From NCBI RefSeq assembly GCF_016758175.1, contig NZ_QYAB01000001.1, forward strand, positions 1,715,850 through 1,779,849: a stretch of DNA of 64,000 nt, in the 5' to 3' direction. The position numbers and the translations under genes are program-made. Shown piece after piece: positions 34,711-42,730 of the stretch. The notes under the pieces are model-generated. The model saw only the letters and a program-made list of their open reading frames with translations, did not search any database and was not told the origin of the DNA. The first letter of the stretch is position 1. Each line of letters begins with the position of its first letter. This DNA comes from Leucobacter zeae (lineage in GTDB: Bacteria > Actinomycetota > Actinomycetes > Actinomycetales > Microbacteriaceae).

Positions 34711-35454
34711 ATGAGCGAGGCGCTCGAACAGCGCACCCGCGCCGAAGAGCTGCGGGACCGCCTGCTGACGGCCGTGCTGATCGGGGAGTACTTGCCAGGG
34801 TCCCGGCTGCCGAGCGAGCGCGAGTTGGCCGACTCGCTCGACGTCGCGCGCGAGACCATGCGGCAGGCGCTGCGCCTGGTGACCGACGCGGGCCTGCTCG
34901 AGGTGCGTCGCGGGCGCGGCGGCGGCTATTTCGTCACGACGGTTCGCGTCGACGAGCGCAGCGCCGCGGCGCAGCTGCTGCGCCGACGGCTCACCGAGAT
35001 CGAGGATGCGATCGACGCCGGCAGCCGGATCCAGGGCGCGATCTGCGAGGCCGCAGCCGAGCGTCGCACCGACGACGACGTGCGGATCCTGGAAGCGCGC
35101 CTCGCCGACTTCGTCGCCGCGGACTCGGGGCGCGAGAAGCAGGCCGCGGATTCGCGGCTGCATCTCGCGATCTCGGATGCCGCGCACATCCCGGCGCTCG
35201 CCGACGCCATGCTGTTCCTCGATCGGCGCGTGAGCCTCTCGGCGCCCCAGCACCCCTGGGGTGCACTCGAGGATCAGGCCCCGATGGAGGAACGGGCGAC
35301 GCGGGACCACACGGAACTCGTGCGCCTGATCGTCGCGGGCGAGGTCGCTGCGGCCGGTGCGCTCGCGCGACAGCACGCGATGATCGACCGTGATCTCATC
35401 GAACAGGCCCGAAAGCGCGCGGAGGCGACGGCTGCCGATCTCAGGGGGCGCTGA
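34711..35454 (+). CDS. GntR family regulator, FadR/FCD type
   Basis: A 247-aa GntR regulator. The winged HTH covers residues 8-75, with GSRLPSERELADSLDVARET as its core and EVRRGRGGGYFV as the wing. The C-terminal helical FCD-type ligand domain has DSRLHLAISDAA and RDHTELVRLI, with likely metal-binding histidines. ATG 34711 has a GAGGAGG Shine-Dalgarno. It diverges from the iminopeptidase-APC operon and its end overlaps the acetamidase gene by 14 bp, tail to tail. Confidence 0.9.
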   Translation: MSEALEQRTRAEELRDRLLTAVLIGEYLPGSRLPSERELADSLDVARETMRQALRLVTDAGLLEVRRGRGGGYFVTTVRVDERSAAAQLLRRRLTEIEDAIDAGSRIQGAICEAAAERRTDDDVRILEARLADFVAADSGREKQAADSRLHLAISDAAHIPALADAMLFLDRRVSLSAPQHPWGALEDQAPMEERATRDHTELVRLIVAGEVAAAGALARQHAMIDRDLIEQARKRAEATAADLRGR

Positions 35455-36337
35455 TCCCGTAGGCGTCGGCGACCGCTACCGGCAGTTCCATACGGGCCGT
35501 GGCCCACGGGTCCACGACCTGGCTGATGCGCACGTCGCCGACGAGCGAGAGCAGCATGAGCGCGTCGGTGGCGTCGAGCTCGGTCTCGGCGACGAGCAGG
35601 TCGCGCATCATGCGCGTCGAGTCGGTCACGGCGTCGCGCAGCTCGGGCGCCGAGGCGATCGTGATGAGGTGCTCGGGGGTCGCGAGGAACGGGAGGGGGA
35701 GCGGCCGGCCCGGGATCACGCTGATGCGCAGTTCGACGACGGCGGCGATCTCGAGCCCGCACACGGCGACCTCGCCGTCGGCCATCGCGGCGTGCACGTC
35801 GCCGACCGCGAGGTTCGCACCCGCGACGGCCACGGGGAGGTAGAGGGTGGTGCCTGCGGCGATGCGGCGCGTGTCCATGTTGCCGCCGTGGGCCTTCGGC
35901 GTACCGGTCGGCACGGACTCCTCGGCGGGGGCGGTGCCGATCACGCCGATCATGGGGGAGATCGGGATCCCGAGGCGGTCGCTGAAACGGATCAGCCCGT
36001 CGTTCACAGGGATGCGCCGGGTGCGTTCCTCCACCGTGCCGGGGAGCACGCCGAAGTCGGGGTGCGTGGTCATCGTGCCGATCGAGTCGACCTCGATCGA
36101 GAGGATCTCGATCTTGAGCGTATCGCCGGGTGCCGCACCGCGCACCGCGATGGGGCCGGTCGCGGGGTTCACATCATCCCAGCCGACGGAGCTGAACAGT
36201 TGGGATTCGTCGGTGATGGTGTTCGAGAAGCAGTCCATCGTGGTGATGCGCACCTCGTCGCCCGAGTCGATCGTGAGGACCGGCTCGTGCTCGGGGGCGA
36301 GCGACAGGACGGCGTTGTCAGCGGGAAGAACGTGCAC
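35441..36337 (-). CDS. Acetamidase/formamidase family protein
   Basis: A 298-aa FmdA/AmdA-family amidase expected to release ammonia from a short-chain amide. Family marks are HVLPADNAV at the start, the GPIAVRGAAPGDTL segment, HGGNMDTRRIAAGTTLYLPV, and GDVHAAMADGEVAVCGLE. GTG 36337 is preferred because GGAG lies 6 nt before it; GTG 36355 is an alternative giving six more residues. It lies downstream of livHMGF on the same strand, as amidases do next to amide or urea ABC importers. Confidence 0.88.
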   Translation of the reverse strand: MHVLPADNAVLSLAPEHEPVLTIDSGDEVRITTMDCFSNTITDESQLFSSVGWDDVNPATGPIAVRGAAPGDTLKIEILSIEVDSIGTMTTHPDFGVLPGTVEERTRRIPVNDGLIRFSDRLGIPISPMIGVIGTAPAEESVPTGTPKAHGGNMDTRRIAAGTTLYLPVAVAGANLAVGDVHAAMADGEVAVCGLEIAAVVELRISVIPGRPLPLPFLATPEHLITIASAPELRDAVTDSTRMMRDLLVAETELDATDALMLLSLVGDVRISQVVDPWATARMELPVAVADAYGISAP

Positions 36338-36402
36338 GGCGGGCTCCGGTTTCACTCGCGAGGAGCCGGAAGGCGCCCCGGGAAAGGTATGGCTACGAGA
36401 CC

Positions 36403-36414
36403 TATGTAAACATA
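36403..36414. promoter_or_regulatory. 12-bp palindrome upstream of the acetamidase gene
   Basis: TATGTAAACATA has 5-bp arms around AA, in an AT-rich patch of the 99-bp gap between livF and the acetamidase gene. It is a plausible repressor or activator site. Confidence 0.4.
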
Positions 36415-36436
36415 CGGTGCGGGTGCTGCGCCGCCG

Positions 36437-37252
36437 TTAGTCTGCGTCCTGCGCCGCGGCCCTCGCCTTTCCCTCGACATCGGCCGCGAGAGTGCCGAGG
36501 TAGAGCTCGATGACCCGCGGGTCGTTCGCGAGTTCGCGGCCCGGCCCCTCGTAGGCGTTCGTCCCCTGATCGAGCACGTACGCGCGGTCGCAGATCTGCA
36601 GGCATCGCCGAGCGTTCTGCTCGACCATGATGATCGTCACGCCCGTCTGGTTGATCTGGCGGGTGCGGATGAAGGTCTCGTCCTGGCGTACGGGGGAGAG
36701 GCCCGCGCTGGGCTCGTCGAGCAGCAGGACGCTCGGCTGCATCATGAGCGCGCGGGCCATGGCCACCGACTGGCGCTCGCCGCCCGAGAGCGAGCCCGCG
36801 AGCTGCCTCCTGCGATCCGCCAGCATGGGGAAGAGCTCCCACATCTCCTCGATGCGCTCGGCGAACTGCTTCGGGCGCAGGAAGAGCCCCATCTGCAGGT
36901 TCTCCTCGATGCTGAGCGACGGGAAGACGTTGTTCGTCTGCGGCACGAAGCCGACGCCCTCGCGGACCAGCTGGTTGGTCTTGAGCGCGGTGACGTCCCT
37001 GCCGTTCAGGGTGACCGATCCCTTGCGGATGTTCACGAGCCCGAACAATGACTTCAGCAGCGTCGACTTGCCTGCGCCGTTCGGGCCGATGATCCCGACG
37101 AGCTCGCCCTTGCCCGCCTCGAGCGAGCAGTTGTTGAGGATGTTGATGCCGGGCAGGTAGCCGGCGTCGAGCCCGTCCGCGCGCAGGACCGGGTCCGCGA
37201 TGGCCGCTCCCTGCCTGGGCGCCGCGGGCGCCGTTCCCGCCGTGCCGCTCAT
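36437..37252 (-). CDS. livF: Branched-chain amino acid/amide ABC transporter ATPase LivF
   Basis: A 271-aa HAAT-family ATPase. Walker A is GPNGAGKST, the Q-loop region is GVGFVPQTNNVFPSLS, the signature is LSGGERQSVAMARAL, and Walker B is VLLLDEPSAGLSP. LivF family members are close to 235-270 aa. Its start overlaps the livG stop by 4 nt. It pairs with LivG, LivH and LivM. Confidence 0.93.
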   Translation of the reverse strand: MSGTAGTAPAAPRQGAAIADPVLRADGLDAGYLPGINILNNCSLEAGKGELVGIIGPNGAGKSTLLKSLFGLVNIRKGSVTLNGRDVTALKTNQLVREGVGFVPQTNNVFPSLSIEENLQMGLFLRPKQFAERIEEMWELFPMLADRRRQLAGSLSGGERQSVAMARALMMQPSVLLLDEPSAGLSPVRQDETFIRTRQINQTGVTIIMVEQNARRCLQICDRAYVLDQGTNAYEGPGRELANDPRVIELYLGTLAADVEGKARAAAQDAD

Positions 37253-38265
37253 CGTGCCGTCCCCTCTGCTCGCGCGTCGGCCGCGACCTCGTCGGCCACC
37301 TCCGCCGCGATCGTGTTCACCATCGTCGTGTCGAGCACGTCGTCGTCGCCGAGGTCCCGATCGTGGTGGGCGCCCAGATAGGCGTCGACCACGGCCTCGC
37401 TCGTCATGACCTCCTCGGGAAGGCCCTCCGCGATGATGCGGCCCTGCGCCATGACGACGACCCAGTCCGAGATGTGGCGCACCATGTGCATGTCGTGCTC
37501 GACGAACAGTACGGTCGTGCCCTCGTCGCGCAGCATCTGGATGTGCTCGAGCAGGCTCTGGGTGAGCGCCGGGTTCACTCCGGCCATCGGCTCGTCGAGC
37601 ATGATCATCGACGGTTCGCTCATGAGCGCCCGGGCCATCTCGAGCAGCTTCTTCTGCCCGCCCGAGAGCCCCCCGGCCATATCGTCGCGCTTCGCGTCGA
37701 GCTTGAACCGACGCAGCAGCTCCTCGGCGCGCTCGATGTTCTCGCGTTCGCGCTTCGCCCAGAGCGGCTTCACGAGGCCCACGAAGAGGTTCTCCCCGGG
37801 CTGGTCCGACGCGCCGATGAGCATGTTCTCGAGCACCGTCATGCGCGTGAGCGCCTTGGTGAGCTGGAAGGTGCGCACCATGCCGGCGCGCGCCACCTTG
37901 GTGGCGCTCGTACGCCCGAGCGACCTGCCCTCGAAGCTCCAGCTCGCGGCCTTGCCCTCCGACGCCTTGCCGTTCGGGCGATCGAAGCCCGTGAGCAGGT
38001 TGAAGAAGGTGGTCTTGCCCGCGCCGTTCGGGCCGATGAGGGCCGTGATCGCGCCGCGCTGCACCTCGAGGCGGTCGACGTCGACCGCCGTCATGCCGCC
38101 GAAGCGGCGCTGCACGTGCGAAGCGGTGAGGATCGGGTCGGGCTTGGCGACACCCGGCGTCTGGTCGAGCGTGCGGAGGTTCTCCCGCAGCGCCGCCCGG
38201 TCGTAGGGATAGCCGTCGTCGGCGCCGCGATACGTCGCAGCGGGGGCCGTGGTCGGATCAGACAT
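37249..38265 (-). CDS. livG: Branched-chain amino acid/amide ABC transporter ATPase LivG
   Basis: A 338-aa ATPase. Walker A is GPNGAGKTTFFNLLTG, the signature is LSGGQKKLLEMARAL, and Walker B is MIMLDEPMAGVNP; the LivG-specific VRTFQLTKALTRMTV is present. It has about 45 extra residues at the N-terminus and an acidic C-terminal tail of about 40 (GDDDVLDTT), longer than usual. It overlaps livM by 8 nt and livF by 4 nt. Confidence 0.93.
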   Translation of the reverse strand: MSDPTTAPAATYRGADDGYPYDRAALRENLRTLDQTPGVAKPDPILTASHVQRRFGGMTAVDVDRLEVQRGAITALIGPNGAGKTTFFNLLTGFDRPNGKASEGKAASWSFEGRSLGRTSATKVARAGMVRTFQLTKALTRMTVLENMLIGASDQPGENLFVGLVKPLWAKRERENIERAEELLRRFKLDAKRDDMAGGLSGGQKKLLEMARALMSEPSMIMLDEPMAGVNPALTQSLLEHIQMLRDEGTTVLFVEHDMHMVRHISDWVVVMAQGRIIAEGLPEEVMTSEAVVDAYLGAHHDRDLGDDDVLDTTMVNTIAAEVADEVAADARAEGTAR

Positions 38266-39244
38266 TGAACGACAGCTCCTTCTTGTTGCCGAGGATGCCT
38301 TGCGGCCTGAAGATCACGAGCAGCATCAGCATGAGTCCGATGAGGATCCACGACACGATCTCGGTCTGCTGCGCGTTGAGCACCTCGGCCGGTACGAACT
38401 CCGAGGCGAAGCTCGTGATGACCAGACGCAGCACGAAGAAGAGGATCGACCCGAGTAGCGGGCCGAGGATGGTCGCCGCGCCGCCGAGCAGCATGATCAT
38501 CCAGAGGTTGAAGGTCGTGGCGCGACCCATGCCGTCGGGGTTGATCGCCGAGGGAAGCGCCATGATGATACCGCCGAAGCCGCCCATGACGCCGCCGATG
38601 ATCAGCGCCTGCATCTTGTACGAGAACGGGCTCTTGCCGAGGCTGCGCACGGCGTCCTCGTCCTCGCGGATGCCGCGCAGCACGCGACCCCACGGGCTGC
38701 GCATCAGCAGCCAGGTGATGAGCAGGAAGAGCGCGACGAGCCCCCAGGAGAGGATCCTCGTCCACCAGTCGTCCACCCCGGTGTTGATGTACTCGAGGCC
38801 CAGGAAGGCGGTCCGGCCCTCGGGGAGCGGAGAGAGCGCGTTGAGCCCCTCGCGGAACTGGGGGCTCTGGATGCCGCTCGGGCCGCCCGTGATCGGCGAG
38901 AGGTTCGCGAGCCGTGCGACCATGCGGATGATCTCCGCGGCGCCGATCGTGACGATCGCGAGATAGTCTCCGCGCAGTTTGAGCGTCGGGATTCCGAGCA
39001 GCAGTCCGAAGGCCACCGAGGCGAGGATCGAGATGAGGAGCGCCGGGAACACCCCGAGACCGCTCATGACCGAGATCACGAACCCGTAGCCGCCGACGAG
39101 CATGAAGCCCGCCTGACCGATGTTCATGAGCCCGGTGAACCCGAAGTGGATATTGAGCCCGATCGCCGCGATCACGAACGCCGCGGTGGTCGGGGAGAGC
39201 GCGGTCTGCAGCATGGCCTGCAGCAGGTCTGTCCAGAAGGTCAT
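38258..39244 (-). CDS. livM: Branched-chain amino acid/amide ABC permease LivM
   Basis: A 328-aa permease with about eight to nine TM segments. The GLNIHFGFTGLMNIGQAGFM region and the EAA-like loop LLGIPTLKLRGDYLAIVT are typical of LivM. An AGGGGTAG Shine-Dalgarno precedes the ATG and the gap from livH is 10 nt. Confidence 0.93.
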   Translation of the reverse strand: MTFWTDLLQAMLQTALSPTTAAFVIAAIGLNIHFGFTGLMNIGQAGFMLVGGYGFVISVMSGLGVFPALLISILASVAFGLLLGIPTLKLRGDYLAIVTIGAAEIIRMVARLANLSPITGGPSGIQSPQFREGLNALSPLPEGRTAFLGLEYINTGVDDWWTRILSWGLVALFLLITWLLMRSPWGRVLRGIREDEDAVRSLGKSPFSYKMQALIIGGVMGGFGGIIMALPSAINPDGMGRATTFNLWMIMLLGGAATILGPLLGSILFFVLRLVITSFASEFVPAEVLNAQQTEIVSWILIGLMLMLLVIFRPQGILGNKKELSFNV

Positions 39245-39254
39245 CAGCTACCCC

Positions 39255-40799
39255 TTAACCGATCCGCTCAGCGCGACCGAAGAGCCCCTGCGGTCGGAAG
39301 AGGAGGACGACGATGAGAATGAAGAGCGCCGCGGCGTGCTTGAGGTCGCCTGGCAGCCAGATGTTGGCCATCTCGACGACGAGCCCGATGATCATCGAGC
39401 CGACGATGGCCCCGAAGGTGGTGCCGATGCCGCCGAGGATCACCGCGGCGAAGAGCAGGAGCAGGAAGTGCCAGCCCGTGTTCCACGAGATGCCGTTGAG
39501 GACGAGGCCGAGCAGCACGCCGGAGAGGCCGGCGAGCGCGACGCCGGCCGTCCAGACGACACGCACGACGCGGTTCACGTCGATGCCGGAGGCCTCGGCG
39601 AGCGCGATGTTGTCGGCGACGGCCCGGGTCGCCCGGCCGAAGCGGGTGTACTTCATCGCGAATCCGACGCCGATGATGCAGACGAGCGCGATCGCCATCG
39701 CGATGTACGACTGGATCGTGAGCGTGACGCCGAGCAGCGTGACCGTGGCGGGAGTGCTCGGGTCGATGCGGAGCACGTTCGCGCCGAAGAAGAACTGGAA
39801 GACGTTCTGCAGCACGATGGACAGGCCGATCGACACGATCATCATCTGCATGAGGCTCAACCGGCGTTTGCGGAGCGGCTTCCAGAGGATCGCGTCCTGG
39901 CCCCAGCCGACGGCCGCCATGATGAGCACGGAGACGAGTCCCGCGATCCAGATGTTGCCCGTGATCTGCATGAAGAGGAACGCCAGGATCCCGCCCATCG
40001 AGAGCATCTCGGCGTGGGCGAAGTTCGAGAGTCCGGTCGTGCCGAACACCATCGACAGCCCCACTGCGCCGAGGGCGAGGAGCAGGCCCATGCGGATGCC
40101 CGACGCGAACTGCTGCCAGAAGCGCGGCCACGAGAATCCGTCGCCGCCCTCCGCGGAGGCGCCCGATCCCGGTGCGGCGGCCGGAGCCTCGGACTGTCCC
40201 GTGCTCGCGGGCGCCTGAGTCGCGGGCGCCTCCGTCGAACCGCCCGCTGCTGCGGCGTCGTCGGGATCCGGGGTCTCGGGAGCCGCGTTCGCCGCGTCGG
40301 GGTCGTCGGTGAGGGGGAAGAGCGCGCTCGCGCTCTCGTAGAGCTCGACCGAGACCTCCCGCGATCCCGTCAGCTTGAAGAACTGCCCCTCGGGAAGGGT
40401 GGCCTCATCGACGGCGACGGTGTATTCGCCGCCCTCCTCGAGGGCGAACACCCACCTGCCGTCGGCATCGGTCTCCGTGGTCTGCTGCTCCGCAGAACCG
40501 CCCGAGAGCGCGATGCCGACTCCCGGAGCGGGGTCTCCCGCGCTCGTTCTGATGATGCCCTGCACGCAGGCCGTGCTCGCATCGGGAACGCACTCGGTCG
40601 CGGCCCGCGCGGGCGAGGCGCCGAAGGCGCCGATCGCGCCGCCGAGCGCCATCGCAAGCACCGCGATGAGCAGCAGGAAGCCGGTCGAGCGGCGGGGGCG
40701 ATCACCGCGGAGCGCGTGGGCCTCGAGGAGGCCGCCCCCCGCGCGCGTCGAGGGCATCGTCGCCCCCGCGAACGCCGGTGGTCGATTGGTTCGGGTCAC
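39255..40799 (-). CDS. livH: LivH-type ABC permease with fused N-terminal extracellular domain
   Basis: A 514-aa protein in two parts. Residues about 232-514 are a normal LivH permease (GLSNFAHAEMLSMGGILAF, the loop ALAEASGIDVNRVVRVVW, and the end ALFILIVVLLFRPQGLFGR). Before this come a signal-like hydrophobic segment (residues 40-60, ending ASPARA), a carboxypeptidase-regulatory-like beta-sandwich (about 68-155, with Cys70, Cys78 and TTETDADGRWVFAL), and a 60-residue Ala/Pro/Glu linker. The GTG start has a GGAGG Shine-Dalgarno 5 nt upstream. LivH normally has about 290 aa, so the front half is a fusion. Confidence 0.9.
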   Translation of the reverse strand: MTRTNRPPAFAGATMPSTRAGGGLLEAHALRGDRPRRSTGFLLLIAVLAMALGGAIGAFGASPARAATECVPDASTACVQGIIRTSAGDPAPGVGIALSGGSAEQQTTETDADGRWVFALEEGGEYTVAVDEATLPEGQFFKLTGSREVSVELYESASALFPLTDDPDAANAAPETPDPDDAAAAGGSTEAPATQAPASTGQSEAPAAAPGSGASAEGGDGFSWPRFWQQFASGIRMGLLLALGAVGLSMVFGTTGLSNFAHAEMLSMGGILAFLFMQITGNIWIAGLVSVLIMAAVGWGQDAILWKPLRKRRLSLMQMMIVSIGLSIVLQNVFQFFFGANVLRIDPSTPATVTLLGVTLTIQSYIAMAIALVCIIGVGFAMKYTRFGRATRAVADNIALAEASGIDVNRVVRVVWTAGVALAGLSGVLLGLVLNGISWNTGWHFLLLLFAAVILGGIGTTFGAIVGSMIIGLVVEMANIWLPGDLKHAAALFILIVVLLFRPQGLFGRAERIG

Positions 40800-40982
40800 T
40801 GTGCCTCCGTGGAACGCGTGCGCCGAGCACCCATCGACGCTGCCTGGGATTGGGATAACAGGGACGATCGTAGCGGAGACGCGGGACCGCGGCCGACAGC
40901 GGGGCGGAAACAGTGCGGGATCGTGATCGGGACGGGTCGCTCGCCCGGCGCCGGCGAGCGACCGACCCCGCCCGCCGAGCAC

Positions 40983-40988
40983 TAGACT
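40983..40988 (+). promoter_or_regulatory. -10 box for ftsY
   Basis: TAGACT, then 7 nt, then ATG 40996. The 196-bp livH-ftsY gap is divergent; I see no clear -10 for livH. Confidence 0.55.
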
Positions 40989-40995
40989 CGTCAGC

Positions 40996-41871
40996 ATGGC
41001 AGAGCGATCCTGGTCCTTCTCGAAAGCGTTCCGCAACATCTTCAGCGGCCCCGAGCTGATCACGGAGGACACCTGGGACGACCTGGAGACCGCGCTCATC
41101 ACCGCGGATTTCGGGCCCGATGTGACCGAGTCGATCCTCGACGGGCTGCGCGCCGAGGTCGAACGCCACCGGGTGACCGAGGTGAAGGAGATGCGGCGCA
41201 TGCTGCGCGACGCGATCGAGGAGCGCCTCGCGGCCTACGATCCGACGCTGCACCTCTCGGAACGGCCCGCGGTGATCCTGGTGGTCGGCGTCAACGGCGT
41301 CGGCAAGACGACGACCATCGGCAAGTTCGCGAACTACCTCAAGAACTTCGACAAGAAGATCCTCGTCGGGGCGGCCGACACGTTCCGCGCGGCGGCCGTC
41401 GAGCAGCTCGGCACCTGGGCCGAGCGCGCGGGCGTCGAGATCGTGAAGCCCCAGCAGCAGGGTCAGGATCCCGCCTCCGTGGCGTTCCAGACGGTGCAGC
41501 GCGCGATCGCGGATGGGCACGAGATCGTGATCATCGACACGGCGGGTCGCCTGCAGACCAAGGGCGGGCTCATGGACGAGCTCGGCAAAGTGCGCCGCGT
41601 GATCGAGAAGCAGGCGCCCGTCGCCGAGGTCCTGCTCGTGCTCGACGCGACGACGGGGCAGAACGGTCTGTCGCAGGCCGAGGCGTTCATCGAACACGCC
41701 GGGGTGACGGGGCTCGTGCTCACCAAGCTCGACGGCTCGGCCAAGGGCGGGTTCGTGCTCGCGGTGCAGGAGAAGACGGGGCTCCCGATCAAGCTCGTCG
41801 GCCAGGGCGAGGGGATCGGCGACCTGACCGGCTTCACCCCGCACGTCTTCGCGCAGCAGCTCGTCGGCTGA
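40996..41871 (+). CDS. ftsY: Signal recognition particle receptor FtsY
   Basis: FtsY (291 aa) is the SRP-receptor GTPase at the membrane. The NG domain is complete: the N-domain helices, G1 GVNGVGKTT, G3 DTAGRLQTKGGLM, and G4 TKLDGSAKGG. The acidic A domain seen in E. coli is missing; only about 20 residues precede the N domain. It lies one gene from ffh, its SRP partner. Confidence 0.96.
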   Translation: MAERSWSFSKAFRNIFSGPELITEDTWDDLETALITADFGPDVTESILDGLRAEVERHRVTEVKEMRRMLRDAIEERLAAYDPTLHLSERPAVILVVGVNGVGKTTTIGKFANYLKNFDKKILVGAADTFRAAAVEQLGTWAERAGVEIVKPQQQGQDPASVAFQTVQRAIADGHEIVIIDTAGRLQTKGGLMDELGKVRRVIEKQAPVAEVLLVLDATTGQNGLSQAEAFIEHAGVTGLVLTKLDGSAKGGFVLAVQEKTGLPIKLVGQGEGIGDLTGFTPHVFAQQLVG

Positions 41872-41895
41872 CGGTTCGTCCGATCCGCCGGCGCA

Positions 41896-42627
41896 TCACC
41901 CGCTGGTCGACGCCGCTGCCGCTCGACCCGCCGCGGAGCGCGCGGGCACGAGTCGGCGTCGCCCCTCGACGCGGACCAGCTCGACGAGCTCCTTCCGCGC
42001 CTGCGTGCCGACCCACTTCCGCGAGCGGTCGCCCGACGCGATGAGGCGGTCCGCGAGTGCGATCCCGAGGTCCCGGTGGACGAGATCGCGCTGCCCGATC
42101 TCGCGCAGCGCCCACGCGACGGCCTTCCGCACGTGGTCCCTGGGGTCCGCGGCCGCGCTTTCGATCCAGTCGAGGTATCGGGCCAGGAGGCCGCGCGGGA
42201 TCTCGCGCTCGTGGGTCGCGGCGGAGGCCATGAGCGAGAACGCGGCCCGGCGGGTGTAGAGCGGTTCGGACGCCTGCCAGCGTTCGATGAGCGATGCGTA
42301 GCCCGGCAGCCGAACGAACAGACCGTTGCAGAGGTGGTCGCAGAGGTCCCATGACACGACATCCGCAACGAGCCCGTCGGCGCGCTCGAGCCGGAACGTG
42401 CGGGGGTCGTACACGAGCGCTGCCAGCAGGCGCGCCTCGTGGATTCCGGTCGCCCAGAGCGCGTCGGCGACGGCGTCGTCGCGGCCGGCGCGCTTCGCGA
42501 TGCGGCGGACCTCGGGCACCGAGACCCCGATGCTGCGGTCCTCGGGGATCCCGAGCCGCGCGACCGAGCGCTTGCGCTCCGGCGACGCGACCGCGCGCAG
42601 CTCGGCGACGAGCGAAGCGGCGTCCAT
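41896..42627 (-). CDS. DNA alkylation repair protein, AlkD-like
   Basis: A 243-aa all-helical HEAT-repeat protein of the AlkD/DUF1061 type. Features are GVSVPEVRRIAKRAG near the N-terminus, FRLERADGLVADVVSWDLCD with the tryptophan-aspartate pair, and DPRDHVRKAVAWALREIGQ. AlkD removes 3- and 7-alkylpurines. The GGAG Shine-Dalgarno 5 nt before the ATG supports the start. It is inserted on the opposite strand between ftsY and ffh. Confidence 0.85.
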   Translation of the reverse strand: MDAASLVAELRAVASPERKRSVARLGIPEDRSIGVSVPEVRRIAKRAGRDDAVADALWATGIHEARLLAALVYDPRTFRLERADGLVADVVSWDLCDHLCNGLFVRLPGYASLIERWQASEPLYTRRAAFSLMASAATHEREIPRGLLARYLDWIESAAADPRDHVRKAVAWALREIGQRDLVHRDLGIALADRLIASGDRSRKWVGTQARKELVELVRVEGRRRLVPARSAAGRAAAASTSG

Positions 42628-42715
42628 AGGTCTCCACGGGGGTCGGCGGTGCGGGGGAGCCGCCGCCAGGGTCCGGCGGGCGGCGGAGCGGCACCATCAT
42701 CCCACGAGGCACCGC

Positions 42716-42721
42716 TAGAAT
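42716..42721 (+). promoter_or_regulatory. -10 box for ffh
   Basis: TAGAAT lies 9 nt before the ffh ATG, with GAGGA between them, so a very short leader is also possible. Confidence 0.5.
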
Positions 42722-42730
42722 CGAGGAATC

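Noticed and set aside
33654..34859. Upstream extension of the APC permease frame
   Set aside because: The true start is the ATG overlapping the iminopeptidase stop; the extension is an Arg-rich shadow of that gene.
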